Below are positions 13,354-13,557 of a DNA stretch of 13,557 bases, in pieces; the stretch's first letter is position 1; each line of letters begins with the position of its first letter. This DNA is from an uncultured Campylobacter sp. GTDB lineage: Bacteria > Campylobacterota > Campylobacteria > Campylobacterales > Campylobacteraceae. Where the stretch lies: NCBI GenBank assembly GCA_937990735.1, contig CALKQT010000063.1, positions 1 to 13,557 of the forward strand, written 5' to 3'. The notes below the pieces were generated by a model. That model saw only the letters and a list, made by a program, of their open reading frames with translations, ran no database searches and was not told where the DNA came from. Made by a program: the position numbers and the translations under genes.

Positions 13354-13387
13354 TAGAATTCCGTTCTAAATCCAAAGCGGAATTCTA
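13354..13387. terminator. 10-bp inverted repeat between rpoD and the DJ-1-like gene
   Basis: TAGAATTCCG (13354-13363) and CGGAATTCTA (13378-13387) are perfect arms with a 14-base loop. A further imperfect pairing, AAATCATAGAATT with AATTCTACGATTT (about 13349 and 13390-13403), could enclose it. On the minus strand the stem is followed by TGATTTTT. It may be a second terminator, an attenuator, or a copy of the GGAATTC-type repeat seen elsewhere in the window. Confidence 0.4.
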
Positions 13388-13468
13388 AAAAATTTTATAA
13401 ATTCTACGATTTTGCTTAGTTTGATATGCGAACCGAACTGAGTAGTGTAGGTTATTCAAGGAGACTTT

Positions 13469-13557
13469 ATGAAAACTTTAGTAATCGTTATTTTAGACGG
13501 CTTTGCCGACTGGGAGGCTTCGCTACTGACTCCCGCGCTACGATATTTCACGGACTA
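13469..13557 (+). CDS. DJ-1/PfpI (type 1 glutamine amidotransferase-like) family protein, 5' part only
   Basis: Only the first 29 codons are in the window, beginning MKTLVIVILDGFADWEAS. A hydrophobic first strand followed by FADWE is typical of DJ-1/PfpI proteins, where the acidic residue after the first strand supports a later nucleophilic cysteine that is outside the window. Members include chaperones, glyoxalases and proteases, so the function cannot be set. AAGGAG at 13458-13463 lies 5 bases before the ATG. No clear promoter was identified in the 80 bases upstream, so it could be read from rpoD or from a weak local promoter. Confidence 0.7.
   Translation, partial: MKTLVIVILDGFADWEASLLTPALRYFTD

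Overview
The window looks like a chromosomal segment of a Campylobacter species with fairly high GC for the genus, such as the oral group around C. gracilis, C. showae and C. rectus. The genus is inferred from the Campylobacter-style RpoD, a CiaD-like gene next to a class II CCA-adding enzyme (as in C. jejuni, from memory), and AT-rich promoters with strong -10 boxes and weak -35 boxes. The species is not established.

Region 1 (about 1-1877, minus strand) is the left flank of a type I-B CRISPR-Cas locus. It holds cas6, a 440-base intergenic region, and the 5' part of a cas8b/csh1-like gene. The cas8b frame breaks near base 80-105. From there a different frame reads like an internal piece of seryl-tRNA synthetase, so the locus is truncated, rearranged or misassembled at that point. 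The cas6-cas8b intergenic region is the most interesting part of the window. It contains a complete small-RNA gene on the plus strand, with an extended -10 promoter, a repeat-like hairpin, an 8-base handle and a terminator. The first 16 bases after the handle match DNA lying just upstream of a perfect consensus promoter (TTGACA-N17-TATAAT) on the minus strand. That promoter drives a leader with a strong ribosome binding site, a 45-residue ORF with a hydrophobic stretch, and then cas8b. This is the layout expected of a CreA/CreT toxin-antitoxin pair or a CreR-type autorepressor guide of cas genes. No CRISPR array is in the window.

Region 2 (1950-10982, minus strand) is a closely packed run of housekeeping genes: leuD, leuB, a small TPR-like protein, a CiaD-like protein with a long Asn/Ser-rich linker, cca, an unusual repetitive ORF, trmL, a secreted EEP nuclease with an OB-like C-terminal part, a 44-residue membrane protein not previously obvious, and glyS. 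Most neighbours overlap or are separated by about 10 bases, so long polycistronic units and translational coupling are likely. A 13-bp hairpin terminator separates glyS from cas6.

Region 3 (10983-13557, plus strand) is a 404-base AT-word-rich divergent intergenic region, rpoD (sigma-70) with its own promoter, a weak terminator and a second hairpin, and the first 29 codons of a DJ-1/PfpI family gene. Two ORFs and the noncoding spacers share a recurring GAATTY/AAATTT word, which looks like a genome-specific low-complexity signature.
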